Shown here piece by piece: positions 16,900-24,612 of a DNA stretch of 40,934 bases. The position numbers were made by a program, and so were the translations under genes. The stretch is taken from positions 1 to 40,934 of the forward strand of contig JADZDL010000111.1 of assembly GCA_020851075.1 (NCBI GenBank), given 5' to 3'. Every line of letters begins with the position of its first letter. Position 1 is the stretch's first letter. The notes beneath the pieces are model-generated. The model made no database searches and was not told the origin of the DNA. It saw only the letters and a program-made list of their open reading frames with translations. This stretch comes from Planctomycetota bacterium (lineage in GTDB: Bacteria > Planctomycetota > UBA1135 > UBA2386).

Positions 16900-17471
16900 G
16901 GCCAGATCAGCCCCTCGACCTCGCGGATCGTCGCTTCGAGGTCGTGGTTGGTCACCGTGACGTCGTACATGGGCACACCCGCGACCACTTCGCGCGCGGC
17001 GAGCACTTCTTCTTCGGCCAATCGTACGCGCTCCTGGATCTCCGCCGGCGCGTTGCTGCCGCGGCGTTCGAGGCGCGCGCGCAGTTCGTCGATGCTCGGC
17101 GGCGCGATGAACACGTAGAGGCCGGGAATGCCGCGTTCGCGCAGTTGCCGGGTGCCCTTCACTTCGATCTCGACGAGGAACGTCTTGCCGTGCGCGAGCG
17201 CCGTGTCCATGGGCCAGCGCGGGGTGCCGTAGAGGTTGCCGTTGTAGCTCGCCCACTCGAGGAACTGGTTCTCGGAGACGCGGCGCTGGAAGTCCTCGCG
17301 CGTGAGGAAGTGGTAGTCGATGCCGTCGCGCTCGCCTTGGCGCATGAGGCGCGTCGTCGCGGACACCGAGAACTCGACGTCGGGGCGCTGCTTGAGCGCC
17401 CGACAGACCGAGGTCTTGCCGGCGCCTGACGGACCAGAAATGACGACGAGCTTGCCCTTCTTGGTGCTCAT
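16896..17471 (-). CDS. gmk: Guanylate kinase
   Basis: A 191-residue enzyme converting GMP and ATP to GDP and ADP. The P-loop LVVISGPSGAGKTSVCRAL is at residues 8-26. The GMP-binding part follows with SVSATTRLMRQGERDGIDYHF and NQFLEWASYNGNLYGTPR. The lid and adenine-contact region holds VFIAPPSIDELRARLERRGSN, with the hinge basics in QERVRLAEEE. Length and motif order are standard. The ATG at 17471 overlaps the yicC stop (ATGA), and its own TGA overlaps the GTG of coaC. The order yicC-gmk-coaC is a common bacterial arrangement; rpoZ, which often lies between gmk and coaBC, is missing here. Confidence 0.95.
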   Translation of the reverse strand: MSTKKGKLVVISGPSGAGKTSVCRALKQRPDVEFSVSATTRLMRQGERDGIDYHFLTREDFQRRVSENQFLEWASYNGNLYGTPRWPMDTALAHGKTFLVEIEVKGTRQLRERGIPGLYVFIAPPSIDELRARLERRGSNAPAEIQERVRLAEEEVLAAREVVAGVPMYDVTVTNHDLEATIREVEGLIWP

Positions 17472-18325
17472 TCGAGGTTGGCTACCTGCTCCTTCATGCG
17501 GTCGATGCAGGACTTCATCGCGACGGCGGTGTGCGCCATCGTGGTGTCCGGCGACTTCGAACCGAGGGTATTCGTCTCGCGCAGCAGTTCTTGCAGCAGG
17601 AACTCGAGCCGGCGACCAACTTCGCCACCGCGCGCGAGCACGGCGCGGATCTCGACCAGGTGCGCGGTGAGACGCTGCAGCTCTTCGGCGACATCGACGC
17701 GGTCGGTGTAGATCGCCACTTCGCGCACGAGATCGATGGCGGGCACCGGGCCCGTCGTGTGGCTCGCGAGGAACTCCTGGACGCGCTGCAGCAGGCGTTC
17801 GCGGTAGGCCTCGGACAACTGCGGAGCGCGTTGGCTGGCGGCCTGCACGTGCCCTGCAAACTCGGCGAGCTGCTGTTCGATCGCGGCGACGGTCGAGCAA
17901 CCATCCTTCTCACGATGCGCCTGCAGGTCGTCGAGCGCCGCGTGCACGAGGGCCAGGAACTGCGGCGGCAACGCGCGCGCCGTCACCGCATCGCCGCGCG
18001 AGCCGCTGTTGGCGAGCTGCACGACTTCGACGAGGCTAGGCGGCGCGAGGCCGAGTTCCTTCGCCAGCGCCTGCAGTTCGGCCGCGACCTTGCGCAGCAG
18101 GGACGCATCGGGCAACAGCGCGCCACCAGCCTTCAGCTCGACGATGACCGTCACCGTGCCGCGCTGCAGTCGCGCACGGACCTGCTCTTCGATCGCGGCT
18201 TCGAACGGCGCGCAGGCGCTCGAGACGCGCGAACGCAGGCTGAGGGCGCGGCCATTGACCGCACGCACCTCGATGCGAACTTCACCGACCTCGGTCGCGC
18301 CAGCCGCGAAGCCGACGCCGGTCAT
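17468..18325 (-). CDS. yicC: YicC family endoribonuclease-like protein
   Basis: A 285-residue protein of the YicC family, members of which act as endoribonucleases in RNA turnover. The N-terminal MTGVGFAAG with VRIEVRAVNGRALSLRSR matches the family opening (SMTGFG, then E-[IV]-R-[ST]-[VL]-N-x-[RK]). The C-terminal domain has DRVDVAEELQRLTAHL, then GRRLEFLLQELLRETNTLGSKS, a highly conserved YicC signature, and ends KSCIDRMKEQVANLE. ATG 18325 is used, but most homologues carry a few residues before SMTG, so GTG 18346 is equally possible. It is coupled to gmk by a 4-nt ATGA overlap, the usual neighbour in many genomes. Confidence 0.92.
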   Translation of the reverse strand: MTGVGFAAGATEVGEVRIEVRAVNGRALSLRSRVSSACAPFEAAIEEQVRARLQRGTVTVIVELKAGGALLPDASLLRKVAAELQALAKELGLAPPSLVEVVQLANSGSRGDAVTARALPPQFLALVHAALDDLQAHREKDGCSTVAAIEQQLAEFAGHVQAASQRAPQLSEAYRERLLQRVQEFLASHTTGPVPAIDLVREVAIYTDRVDVAEELQRLTAHLVEIRAVLARGGEVGRRLEFLLQELLRETNTLGSKSPDTTMAHTAVAMKSCIDRMKEQVANLE

Positions 18326-18440
18326 GCTGTGCGGAAGACGTTCCACGAAGAGGGCGGCAACGGAGAAGGCAACAACGATGGCGGCGTCAGGGGAAAACCT
18401 CGCCGCGGCAAACGCGGAATGAGGCCTCGCAGCCTCGGAC

Positions 18441-18468
18441 CACGCAGTCTCAGGCACGCAGTCTCAGG
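18441..18468. repeat. Tandem 14-bp duplication over the secG stop
   Basis: CACGCAGTCTCAGG is repeated exactly in tandem (18441-18454, 18455-18468). The secG stop codon (18464-18466) is in the gene-side copy. The repeat lies at the secG 3' end and within the yicC leader region, so it also changes the spacing between the two genes. Confidence 0.8.
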
Positions 18469-18697
18469 CCGCGTTCCAGGTCGAGCTGATCAGGACCGCC
18501 GAGCCGCAGAAGATCGCCGCCAGCAGGAAGGTGAAGCGGTTGATGCCGCCAGCCTTCACACCAAACGTCTCGGCGCCTGCACCGCCGAATGCTTCGGCGA
18601 GACCGCCGCCCTTGCTCTCCTGCAGCAGCACGACGATCACCAGCAGTACAGCGGAGACGAAGAAGAGCACCCAGGCCAGATAGTGGAGGAAAACCAT
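18464..18697 (-). CDS. secG: Preprotein translocase subunit SecG
   Basis: A 77-residue inner-membrane protein matching SecG, the small accessory subunit of the SecYEG channel. Two membrane helices are visible (HYLAWVLFFVSAVLLVIVVLL at about 5-25 and FTFLLAAIFCGSAVLISSTW at about 55-74). They flank the conserved cytoplasmic loop LLQESKGGGLAEAFGGAG, the family hallmark. It lies 35 bases downstream of tpiA, the classical tpiA-secG order of many bacteria. A tandem duplication overlaps its stop codon. Given how many exported proteins surround it, secretion capacity is relevant, but the link is only circumstantial. Confidence 0.95.
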   Translation of the reverse strand: MVFLHYLAWVLFFVSAVLLVIVVLLQESKGGGLAEAFGGAGAETFGVKAGGINRFTFLLAAIFCGSAVLISSTWNAA

Positions 18698-18732
18698 GAT
18701 TCAGTTCGCAGCGGCGTAGTTCGGATCGCCCT

Positions 18733-19500
18733 TCACCGATCGTATTCGATGATGGGCAGGAAGGTTTCGGCTTGCAGGCTGGCCCCACCGACGAGCAGGC
18801 CATCGACGCTGTCGATCGACATGAGCTCCTTGGCGTTGTCGGGCTTCACACTGCCGCCGTACAGAATGCGGATCAGACCGGCAGCCTCCTCACCGAGGCG
18901 CTGCACGATCCACTTGCGGATCGACCGATGCGCGGTGGCCACCTGTTCGCTAGTCGCGGTCTCCCCGGTGCCGATCGCCCACACGGGCTCGTAGGCCACG
19001 GTGACGCGGTGCGCATCGACGGCGAGGACCTTCTCGAAGCCGCTTTCGAGCTGGCGCTTCAGCACGCGCTCGGTCTTGTTGCCCTTGCGCTCGTCGAGCG
19101 TCTCCCCGATGCAGTAGATCGGCAGCAGATCGCTGTCGAGGGCCGTGCGCACCTTGCGGCCCATCCAATCGTCGGGCTCCTGGAAGATGTGGCGGCGCTC
19201 ACTGTGGCCGACCAGCACGCGGTCGGCGCCGACTTCGCGCAGCATGCGCGGCGCGACTTCGCCCGTGAACGCGCCGTTGGCCTCGAACCAGCAGTTTTGA
19301 CCACCAACACCGAGGGGCGAGCCCTGGGCGACGGCGGTGACGTCGGCGAGGTAGATCGACGGCACGAAGAACGCGACCTCGCGGTCGCCCCCGTCGCCGA
19401 GGCGCCCCTTGACCGTCTTGATCAAGTCGAGCGACCTGGAGCGATCCAGGTTCATCTTCCAATTGCCAGCGATGTAGGGTTTGCGAGCGCGGTGCGTCAC
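18733..19500 (-). CDS. tpiA: Triosephosphate isomerase
   Basis: A 255-residue glycolytic enzyme interconverting dihydroxyacetone phosphate and glyceraldehyde 3-phosphate. All catalytic landmarks are present: AGNWKMN with the substrate-binding lysine at residue 15, the histidine of VLVGHSERR, the glutamate in [11 protein letters not shown] with its flexible loop, the phosphate-binding [12 protein letters not shown] and GLLVGGASL. Length is normal. The GTG at 19500 overlaps the stop of the DAHP synthase gene (GTGA), indicating coupling; the longer upstream frame has no TIM similarity. It is followed by secG. Confidence 0.96.
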   Translation of the reverse strand: MTHRARKPYIAGNWKMNLDRSRSLDLIKTVKGRLGDGGDREVAFFVPSIYLADVTAVAQGSPLGVGGQNCWFEANGAFTGEVAPRMLREVGADRVLVGHSERRHIFQEPDDWMGRKVRTALDSDLLPIYCIGETLDERKGNKTERVLKRQLESGFEKVLAVDAHRVTVAYEPVWAIGTGETATSEQVATAHRSIRKWIVQRLGEEAAGLIRILYGGSVKPDNAKELMSIDSVDGLLVGGASLQAETFLPIIEYDR

Positions 19501-20393
19501 GGTGCGATGACCTCGTCGTCGAGTGAACCTGGCCCGAAAGAACCTGACCCGACGGGTCCGGCTCCAGACGGGATCTGGATGGACGCAACCTGGCCCGCCG
19601 TCTGCGGACGCGACCATCGGCGTCCACATAGGGGAACCAGGCGACGCAATTCTGCCGCCAAAAGGGCAAAATCCGCGGGCCGCAGGGCCTGTTTGCCGTC
19701 GCACAACGCGATCTCGGGAGCCGCGTGCACTTCGATCAGCAAGCCGTCGGCGCCGGCCATCAATGCCGCCTTGCTCATCGGCGCCACGAGCTCGGCAAAG
19801 CCGGTGCCGTGACTGGGGTCGACGAGGATCGGCAGGTCGGTGCGCTGCCGCAGCACGGGCACCGCGGCCAGATCGAGCAGGTAGCGCGTCGACGGATCGA
19901 ACCCGCGCACGCCGCGCTCACAGAGCATCACCTGGCTGTTGCCTTCCTGCAGGATGTAGTCGGCCGCGAGCAGCAGTTCGTCGAGGGTCGCCGCCGCCCC
20001 GCGCTTCAACAGGACCGGCTTCGACTGCCGCCCTACTTCGCGCAACAGCGGGAAGTTCTGCATGTTGCGGCTGCCGACCTGCAGGACCGACGCATGCTCG
20101 GCAACCACCTCGACATCGCGCGGATCCATGACCTCGGTGACGACCGGCAACCCGGTGCGGCGCGACGCTGCGGCGAGCAGTTCGAGGCCTGGCACGCCCA
20201 GGCCCTGGAACGACTTCGGCGAGGTGCGCGGCTTGAACGCGCCACCGCGCAGCGCCCCCGCCCCGGCGGCGGCGACCGCGTCGGCCACCGTGTCGAGCAG
20301 TTCGCGGGTTTCGACTGCACATGGACCGGCGATGACGACGAAGTGGTCGCCGCCGATCTGCAGGCCATTGCCAAGGTTGACCGTCTTCCGCAA
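19497..20393 (-). CDS. aroF: 3-deoxy-7-phosphoheptulonate synthase (DAHP synthase, type I beta)
   Basis: Catalyses the first shikimate-pathway step, joining phosphoenolpyruvate and erythrose 4-phosphate. It is of the short type I-beta/KDO8P-synthase-like form, shown by [80 protein letters not shown] and GLLIEVH. The catalytic Cys of GPCAVE and metal ligands in ERG, DPSHG and EVH are present. No N-terminal regulatory (ferredoxin-like) domain or chorismate mutase is attached. Start choice is uncertain: TTG 20393 gives 298 residues; GTG 20519 adds 42 proline-rich residues. The last ~43 residues (from CGRRW) extend past the family end and are low in complexity. It overlaps tpiA by 4 nt. Confidence 0.9.
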   Translation of the reverse strand: MRKTVNLGNGLQIGGDHFVVIAGPCAVETRELLDTVADAVAAAGAGALRGGAFKPRTSPKSFQGLGVPGLELLAAASRRTGLPVVTEVMDPRDVEVVAEHASVLQVGSRNMQNFPLLREVGRQSKPVLLKRGAAATLDELLLAADYILQEGNSQVMLCERGVRGFDPSTRYLLDLAAVPVLRQRTDLPILVDPSHGTGFAELVAPMSKAALMAGADGLLIEVHAAPEIALCDGKQALRPADFALLAAELRRLVPLCGRRWSRPQTAGQVASIQIPSGAGPVGSGSFGPGSLDDEVIAP

Positions 20394-20576
20394 GGTCGAT
20401 GAAGGGGGTGGGAGTCTGTGGAAAAGCCCGAGGACGATAGGCTTCGGCCGGGGGCGGGTCAATGTTGCCGGGCCCGGAACCGCCGAGGAGTTGTGCGGCG
20501 CCGGAGCCCCCGGCCCCACCCCACCAGCACCCCTGCCATGGCGAGTTCGGCGGCGCGCCAGCCCAGGCAGTGCCGT

Positions 20577-22100
20577 TCAACCGCGCCGACTCGCCGCCGG
20601 AACCCGGATCCCGAGCCCTTCGCGCACCCAGAACTGGCCCATCGCGCGCTGCTCGGGCGTGGCGAAGCAGAAGCGGAACCACGCAATCCGCACCCACTTG
20701 GGCGCACCCGCAAACGGCGCCTTCGCAAACAGCCGGGTCACCGCCGGCTCACCCGCGAGCAACCGGTGCTGGAGCACGCGCAGCCAACCATCCTGGCTCG
20801 GCGGACAGAAGCCGGCAAACCACAACTTGAAGCCCAGGTAGTCGTGGTACGGCGCAAACAGGACCGGCGCCCGATCCTCGCGCGAGGGGATGCCCAACGG
20901 TTCGTAGTCGCGCCAGTTCTCACCGTCGTCACTGCCCTGCACGACGAGGCCATACCGTTCGGCGGGCACGATGCAGAACATCGTGTAACACGAGGCGATG
21001 CGGAACGGCCGCAGCGCGGCGTCCACGCGCGCCAACGCCGCGGGCCGCACCGGCACCCCAAACTGCGAGAGAAAAGGCCCGATCGAAGCGGCGACGCAGA
21101 GCACCACGACGACACCCGCGAAAACCCGCCGCCACCCATGCCCCTGCTCGCTCGCGCCAGGCGACGCACGATCCGACGGCGGCGCTACCCGTTCACGGCG
21201 CCAACGGACCGGCACGAGTCGCCGCAGCGCCGCATCGTCCCAGAGCAGCAACAAGAGGCCCATCGTGAGCGGCTGGAAACCACGGATGCTGCAGACCACC
21301 TGGATACCGACCATCAGCCCGATTCCCGCCACCGCCGCCAGCCGCCGCGCGCGCCCCGGCACGAAGAACAAGAACGGGCAGAGCACTTCGCAGGCGAGCG
21401 TGAACGCCGTCATGCCCTGCAACAACCATCGAGGCAGTTCCGCAAACCACGCCGCCGCCGCGGTGGGATGCGGCATCGTGAGCAGGAAGTCGCCGACCGC
21501 CGAAAGGTCGCGCCACGGTCCGTGGAACATCACTTTCGTGATGCCCGGGCCAAACATCACGCGGAACAGGAACCACACCAGAAGCCAATGCACCCACCGC
21601 GGCAGGTCGGCCTTTGGCCGCCACGGCCACAGGCCCGCGGGTGCTACGAAGATGCCGAGGAACACCGCTTCGGTCTGCAGATCGTCGTACGGGAAGTTGA
21701 ACCAGAACACCGGTCCATCGTCGATCGAACGGAACGACAACCACGCGACGTAGCCCAGGATGCAGCACGCGCGCGGTGCGATGCCAAAGAACAGCAGCAC
21801 GCTGGCAACGGCGCCAAGACCGGCCACCGCCTGCACGAACCACGCTTCCGAACTGAGCCAGAACAGCGAAGGAGAGTGCCAGAAGGCCCCGCTGCCATAC
21901 GCCCGCGCGAGGCCCGACATGAGGTCCGACAGCGGCGTGATGCCCTGTGGACCAATGAGGCCAGCCGCCTGCTGCCACAGCGACCAGAAGCCGCAGCCAA
22001 GGCACACGGCCAGCAGGCGTAGATACACGCAGCGCGAAATGCGGTAGGTGACGGGCACGGCGTTGGATGGGTGCGGGGTGGTGCCGGCCCGCGCCCCCAT
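20577..22100 (-). CDS. Lipase-maturation-factor-like membrane protein
   Basis: A polytopic membrane protein of about 507 residues resembling the lipase maturation factor (LMF1/LMF2) family, which in animals helps lipases fold in the endoplasmic reticulum; bacterial roles are unknown. Typical elements are the early SLWQQAAGLIGPQGITPL segment, FWFNFPYDDLQTEAVFLGIF, WLLVWFLFRVMFGPGITKVM and the aromatic-rich C-terminal soluble part (GENWRDYEPLGIP, then APYHDYLGFKLWFA). About six to eight hydrophobic helices lie in the first 400 residues. ATG 22100 is used; GTG 22058 is also credible. It lies 31 bases after the prenyltransferase-like gene on the same strand. Confidence 0.85.
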   Translation of the reverse strand: MGARAGTTPHPSNAVPVTYRISRCVYLRLLAVCLGCGFWSLWQQAAGLIGPQGITPLSDLMSGLARAYGSGAFWHSPSLFWLSSEAWFVQAVAGLGAVASVLLFFGIAPRACCILGYVAWLSFRSIDDGPVFWFNFPYDDLQTEAVFLGIFVAPAGLWPWRPKADLPRWVHWLLVWFLFRVMFGPGITKVMFHGPWRDLSAVGDFLLTMPHPTAAAAWFAELPRWLLQGMTAFTLACEVLCPFLFFVPGRARRLAAVAGIGLMVGIQVVCSIRGFQPLTMGLLLLLWDDAALRRLVPVRWRRERVAPPSDRASPGASEQGHGWRRVFAGVVVVLCVAASIGPFLSQFGVPVRPAALARVDAALRPFRIASCYTMFCIVPAERYGLVVQGSDDGENWRDYEPLGIPSREDRAPVLFAPYHDYLGFKLWFAGFCPPSQDGWLRVLQHRLLAGEPAVTRLFAKAPFAGAPKWVRIAWFRFCFATPEQRAMGQFWVREGLGIRVPAASRRG

Positions 22101-22131
22101 GCTAGCGCCGTCCGCGCCGCGTGCGCAGCCC

Positions 22132-23253
22132 CTACAAGCCGGCCTGCAACGCCAGCGTCGCAAATCCCGTCGAGGCCGTGGTCATGTAGCTCGACCCGAG
22201 GAAGTCGCAGTAGGACCCATCGGCGCGCTGCGTCTCGAGCACCTTCTCGCGCAGCCGTTCGCGGAACGACTCCCGCTCGGCGGCGGGCAGTTGTTCGATC
22301 GCGAGCGCGGCGTAGTAGTGGCCAAAGAAGTAGAAGTAGCCAGCGTTCTGGTAGTAGGCCTCGTGCGGGATCGGCCGCATGCGCGCCACCCGCAGGAACC
22401 GATGGTGCTCGAAGAACAGCTCGAGCCCGGTCCGCAGCTTCGCGTCCGTGATCGACGCATCACCGACCGAACGCAGGGCCCAATTGCCTACCTGGATGCG
22501 CCCGAGGCTGCCCTTCACGTCGTTGATCTGCTCGCCACCGGTCACCCGCGGAATCGGCGTGAGATCGTACGAGTAGGCCCCGTTCGGCAACCGGCAACGC
22601 CGCACGAACTCGGCGGCGCGATCGCGCGTCTGCCCATCCGGCAGCCAACCAAGCTGCGTCGCCTGGCTGAGCGCTGGCACCACGGCCCCCGTCGAGAAGC
22701 TCGTGCCCCACTTGGGCCGCCGCGTGAACGTCGGGTCGTCGTAGTAGCCGAACCCACCCGTGGGCTCCTGGTTCTTGGCGAGCCACCCCGCAAACTCGCG
22801 GCCGCGCTGCGCCACCGGCCCGCGCCATTCATCGTTGAAGTAGCGCGGATCCTGGGCGAGATCCGTTGTCGCCACGGTGCCATAGAGCCACCCCCACACC
22901 GCGTCGTTGTCCCACGTGGAGCCGCGCATCGTCATGCGGCACTTGCAGAGCCAGCGTACGGCCTTATCGAGGCACACGCGACGCTCCGGCGTCTCCTTGC
23001 CATGCAGCAGCGCCATCGTCGCCAATCCGTGCGCTGCGACGTTCCACGCGTAGTGCGTCTCTACGGCAAACACCATCTCCATCGTCGTCTCACACGAGGT
23101 CGAGCCCCAACTGCCATCGGAGTTCTGCGTCTTCACGAGGAACGCGAGCGCCTTGTCGATGCCAGCCTCCGCCGCCGCGCGTGTACGCAACACGGGCAGG
23201 TCCTGCGCGTGCAGAACCGCCGAAACGGCGAGCACCATCGCGGCGCGGATCAC
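22132..23253 (-). CDS. Exported prenyltransferase/terpene-cyclase-like alpha-barrel protein
   Basis: A 373-residue exported protein with a signal peptide (AAMVLAVSAVLHAQ). The body carries repeats of the squalene-cyclase/prenyltransferase alpha/alpha-barrel type: FLVKTQNSDGSWGS, AKNQEPTGGFGYYDDP and TQRADGSYCDF are QW-like G-x-[WFY] repeats alternating with amphipathic helices. The catalytic DxDD of squalene-hopene cyclase is not seen, and export argues against terpene synthesis; many planctomycete homologues are of unknown function. Its GTG at 23253 overlaps the stop of the upstream lipoprotein gene (GTGA), so the two are probably made together. Confidence 0.8.
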   Translation of the reverse strand: MIRAAMVLAVSAVLHAQDLPVLRTRAAAEAGIDKALAFLVKTQNSDGSWGSTSCETTMEMVFAVETHYAWNVAAHGLATMALLHGKETPERRVCLDKAVRWLCKCRMTMRGSTWDNDAVWGWLYGTVATTDLAQDPRYFNDEWRGPVAQRGREFAGWLAKNQEPTGGFGYYDDPTFTRRPKWGTSFSTGAVVPALSQATQLGWLPDGQTRDRAAEFVRRCRLPNGAYSYDLTPIPRVTGGEQINDVKGSLGRIQVGNWALRSVGDASITDAKLRTGLELFFEHHRFLRVARMRPIPHEAYYQNAGYFYFFGHYYAALAIEQLPAAERESFRERLREKVLETQRADGSYCDFLGSSYMTTASTGFATLALQAGL

Positions 23254-24005
23254 GATGGCTCCTTCGCCAACGCCTCCCGCAACTCGACGATCTCGGCTTC
23301 GAGTTCGGCGATGCTCTCGTCCGCTTTCGCCGCGGCAAGTGCGAGTTCGAGCTTCGCCTTGTCGACTTCGAACTCGGCCTTCTTGCGCTCCAATTCGGCA
23401 TCCGCGACCTTGCGCCGCAGTTCGCGTTCGCGCTGCGGCAACGCGTGCTGCTCGAACTCCGCGAACTCGCGACGTTCGACCGCGAGGCTGCGATCTGCCA
23501 TCTCGAGTTCGCGACGACCACGCTTCAGCACCAGCTCCTTGGTCGTCTTCGCAAACTCGTCGTTCTCGTACATCGAGACCAGCTCCCCGAGTTCGTCTTT
23601 GGCAAACTCGGCGCGCTGCGCGCTGCGATCGAGCGAGATCTTCTTCTCCTCGAGCTCGCGCGAACGTTGCTCGCCGAGGAACAACTCGAGCGCCTTCTGC
23701 TTTTCCGCCAGCTCGTCGGTGGCATTCTGAAGGGCCGCAGCGACCGCGCCAGCGCGGATCTTCGCATCGATGGCCCCGGTCTCCTTCTCGATGCGCGCGT
23801 GCGCGAGTTCGCGGATCTTCTTGTTGAGCTCCTTCTGCTTGCCCTTGCGCGCCTCGGCCTTGCCAGCAGCATCGGACTTGCTTTCTGCCGCAGGGGCCTT
23901 GGCCCCGGCGTCCGCCGCGGCGACGGGCACGGAGGCGCACGACGGCAACAAGCAGGTCGCCAGGAAGAACAGAGCAGAGAACGGCAGGAGTTGGCGTGTG
24001 GACAT
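23250..24005 (-). CDS. Coiled-coil lipoprotein or exported protein
   Basis: A 251-residue protein. The N terminus (RQLLPFSALFFLATCLLPSC) is an export signal with a possible lipoprotein cysteine in LPSC at about residue 24; proline at -2 makes the lipobox imperfect. The remainder is almost wholly charged and helical: long runs of Glu, Lys, Arg, Ala and Leu in heptad spacing predict a continuous coiled coil (for example LEEKKISLDRSAQRAEFAK and RREFAEFEQHALPQRERELR). It probably dimerises in the periplasm and may scaffold the prenyltransferase-like partner, with which it shares a GTGA junction. A TATAAG hexamer lies 13 bases before its ATG. Confidence 0.75.
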   Translation of the reverse strand: MSTRQLLPFSALFFLATCLLPSCASVPVAAADAGAKAPAAESKSDAAGKAEARKGKQKELNKKIRELAHARIEKETGAIDAKIRAGAVAAALQNATDELAEKQKALELFLGEQRSRELEEKKISLDRSAQRAEFAKDELGELVSMYENDEFAKTTKELVLKRGRRELEMADRSLAVERREFAEFEQHALPQRERELRRKVADAELERKKAEFEVDKAKLELALAAAKADESIAELEAEIVELREALAKEPS

Positions 24006-24018
24006 GGGACGGCACAGT

Positions 24019-24024
24019 CTTATA
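24019..24024 (-). promoter_or_regulatory. Candidate -10 element for the coiled-coil gene
   Basis: TATAAG on the minus strand (plus-strand CTTATA) stands 13 bases before the ATG at 24005. Transcription would begin only a few bases upstream of the start codon, giving a very short leader with no room for a standard Shine-Dalgarno site. No good -35 was found at 17 bases. Confidence 0.3.
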
Positions 24025-24247
24025 TCCCCGCCCCGTGACCACGGACCACCATCCTGCGCAAACAGAGGTTGCGGTTCATAGCGCTCGCCGCCCTCTACCC
24101 AACCGCGTGCGCGATGCGTCGCAATAACAGGATCGATCGAGGTCGGCCTCAGGGCCAAGTACATCGCAAGCACCGCATCCTCGACCTCGACCACGCCGGC
24201 GCACCTGTTTCCGGACACGACGCGCTTGCCCACGGCTCACCGTCAAC

Positions 24248-24571
24248 TCACTTGTCAATCCTGGCCATTAGAGCCGGCGACAAACTGCCAAAAGCCCGGT
24301 CCGAAGCTCTCCTCCGACACAATTCCGCCACATCCGCATCCCAGCATGACTCCGCCAGCGATTCCAAGGCAAGGCGGCACGATTCGACATCAAGGCGAGA
24401 CAGGTCAGCATTGTCGAGAAACTCAACAATCGTTCTCGAGCCACGGCTCCTTGCCAAGATCGCCCCGATGATTGCAGGAACTACTCCGTGGTGAGGCTGC
24501 ACCAAGCCAAGTCCAACACGGCGGCAGCCCTCTTCGGTGCCTCCCGGCGCGGCGGCACCAGGCAGCTTCAC
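24248..24571 (-). CDS. Short hypothetical protein
   Basis: An unassigned frame of about 107 residues between the beta-helix gene and the coiled-coil gene. The C-terminal 80 residues read like real protein (VVPAIIGAILARSRGSRTI, then ADLSRLDVESCRLALESLA and AELCRRRASDRAFGSLSPAL), with amphipathic helices and no arginine or proline excess. Base composition is a little less GC-rich than its neighbours. The start is uncertain: GTG 24571 or GTG 24502 (84 residues), neither with a clear ribosome site. It matches no family I recognise and could be the remaining end of a longer gene. Confidence 0.35.
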   Translation of the reverse strand: MKLPGAAAPGGTEEGCRRVGLGLVQPHHGVVPAIIGAILARSRGSRTIVEFLDNADLSRLDVESCRLALESLAESCWDADVAELCRRRASDRAFGSLSPALMARIDK

Positions 24572-24612
24572 CGACTTCCACTGTTTGGAGCCGCAAGACA
24601 AGCCGATGCCGA

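Noticed and set aside
17531..18994. Plus-strand frame of 487 residues opposite yicC and secG
   Set aside because: Antisense to two well-supported core genes; no domain.
20418..23730. Long plus-strand frames across the LMF and prenyltransferase genes
   Set aside because: Antisense shadows with histidine, arginine and proline excess; the minus-strand frames have recognisable domains and a start/stop overlap.
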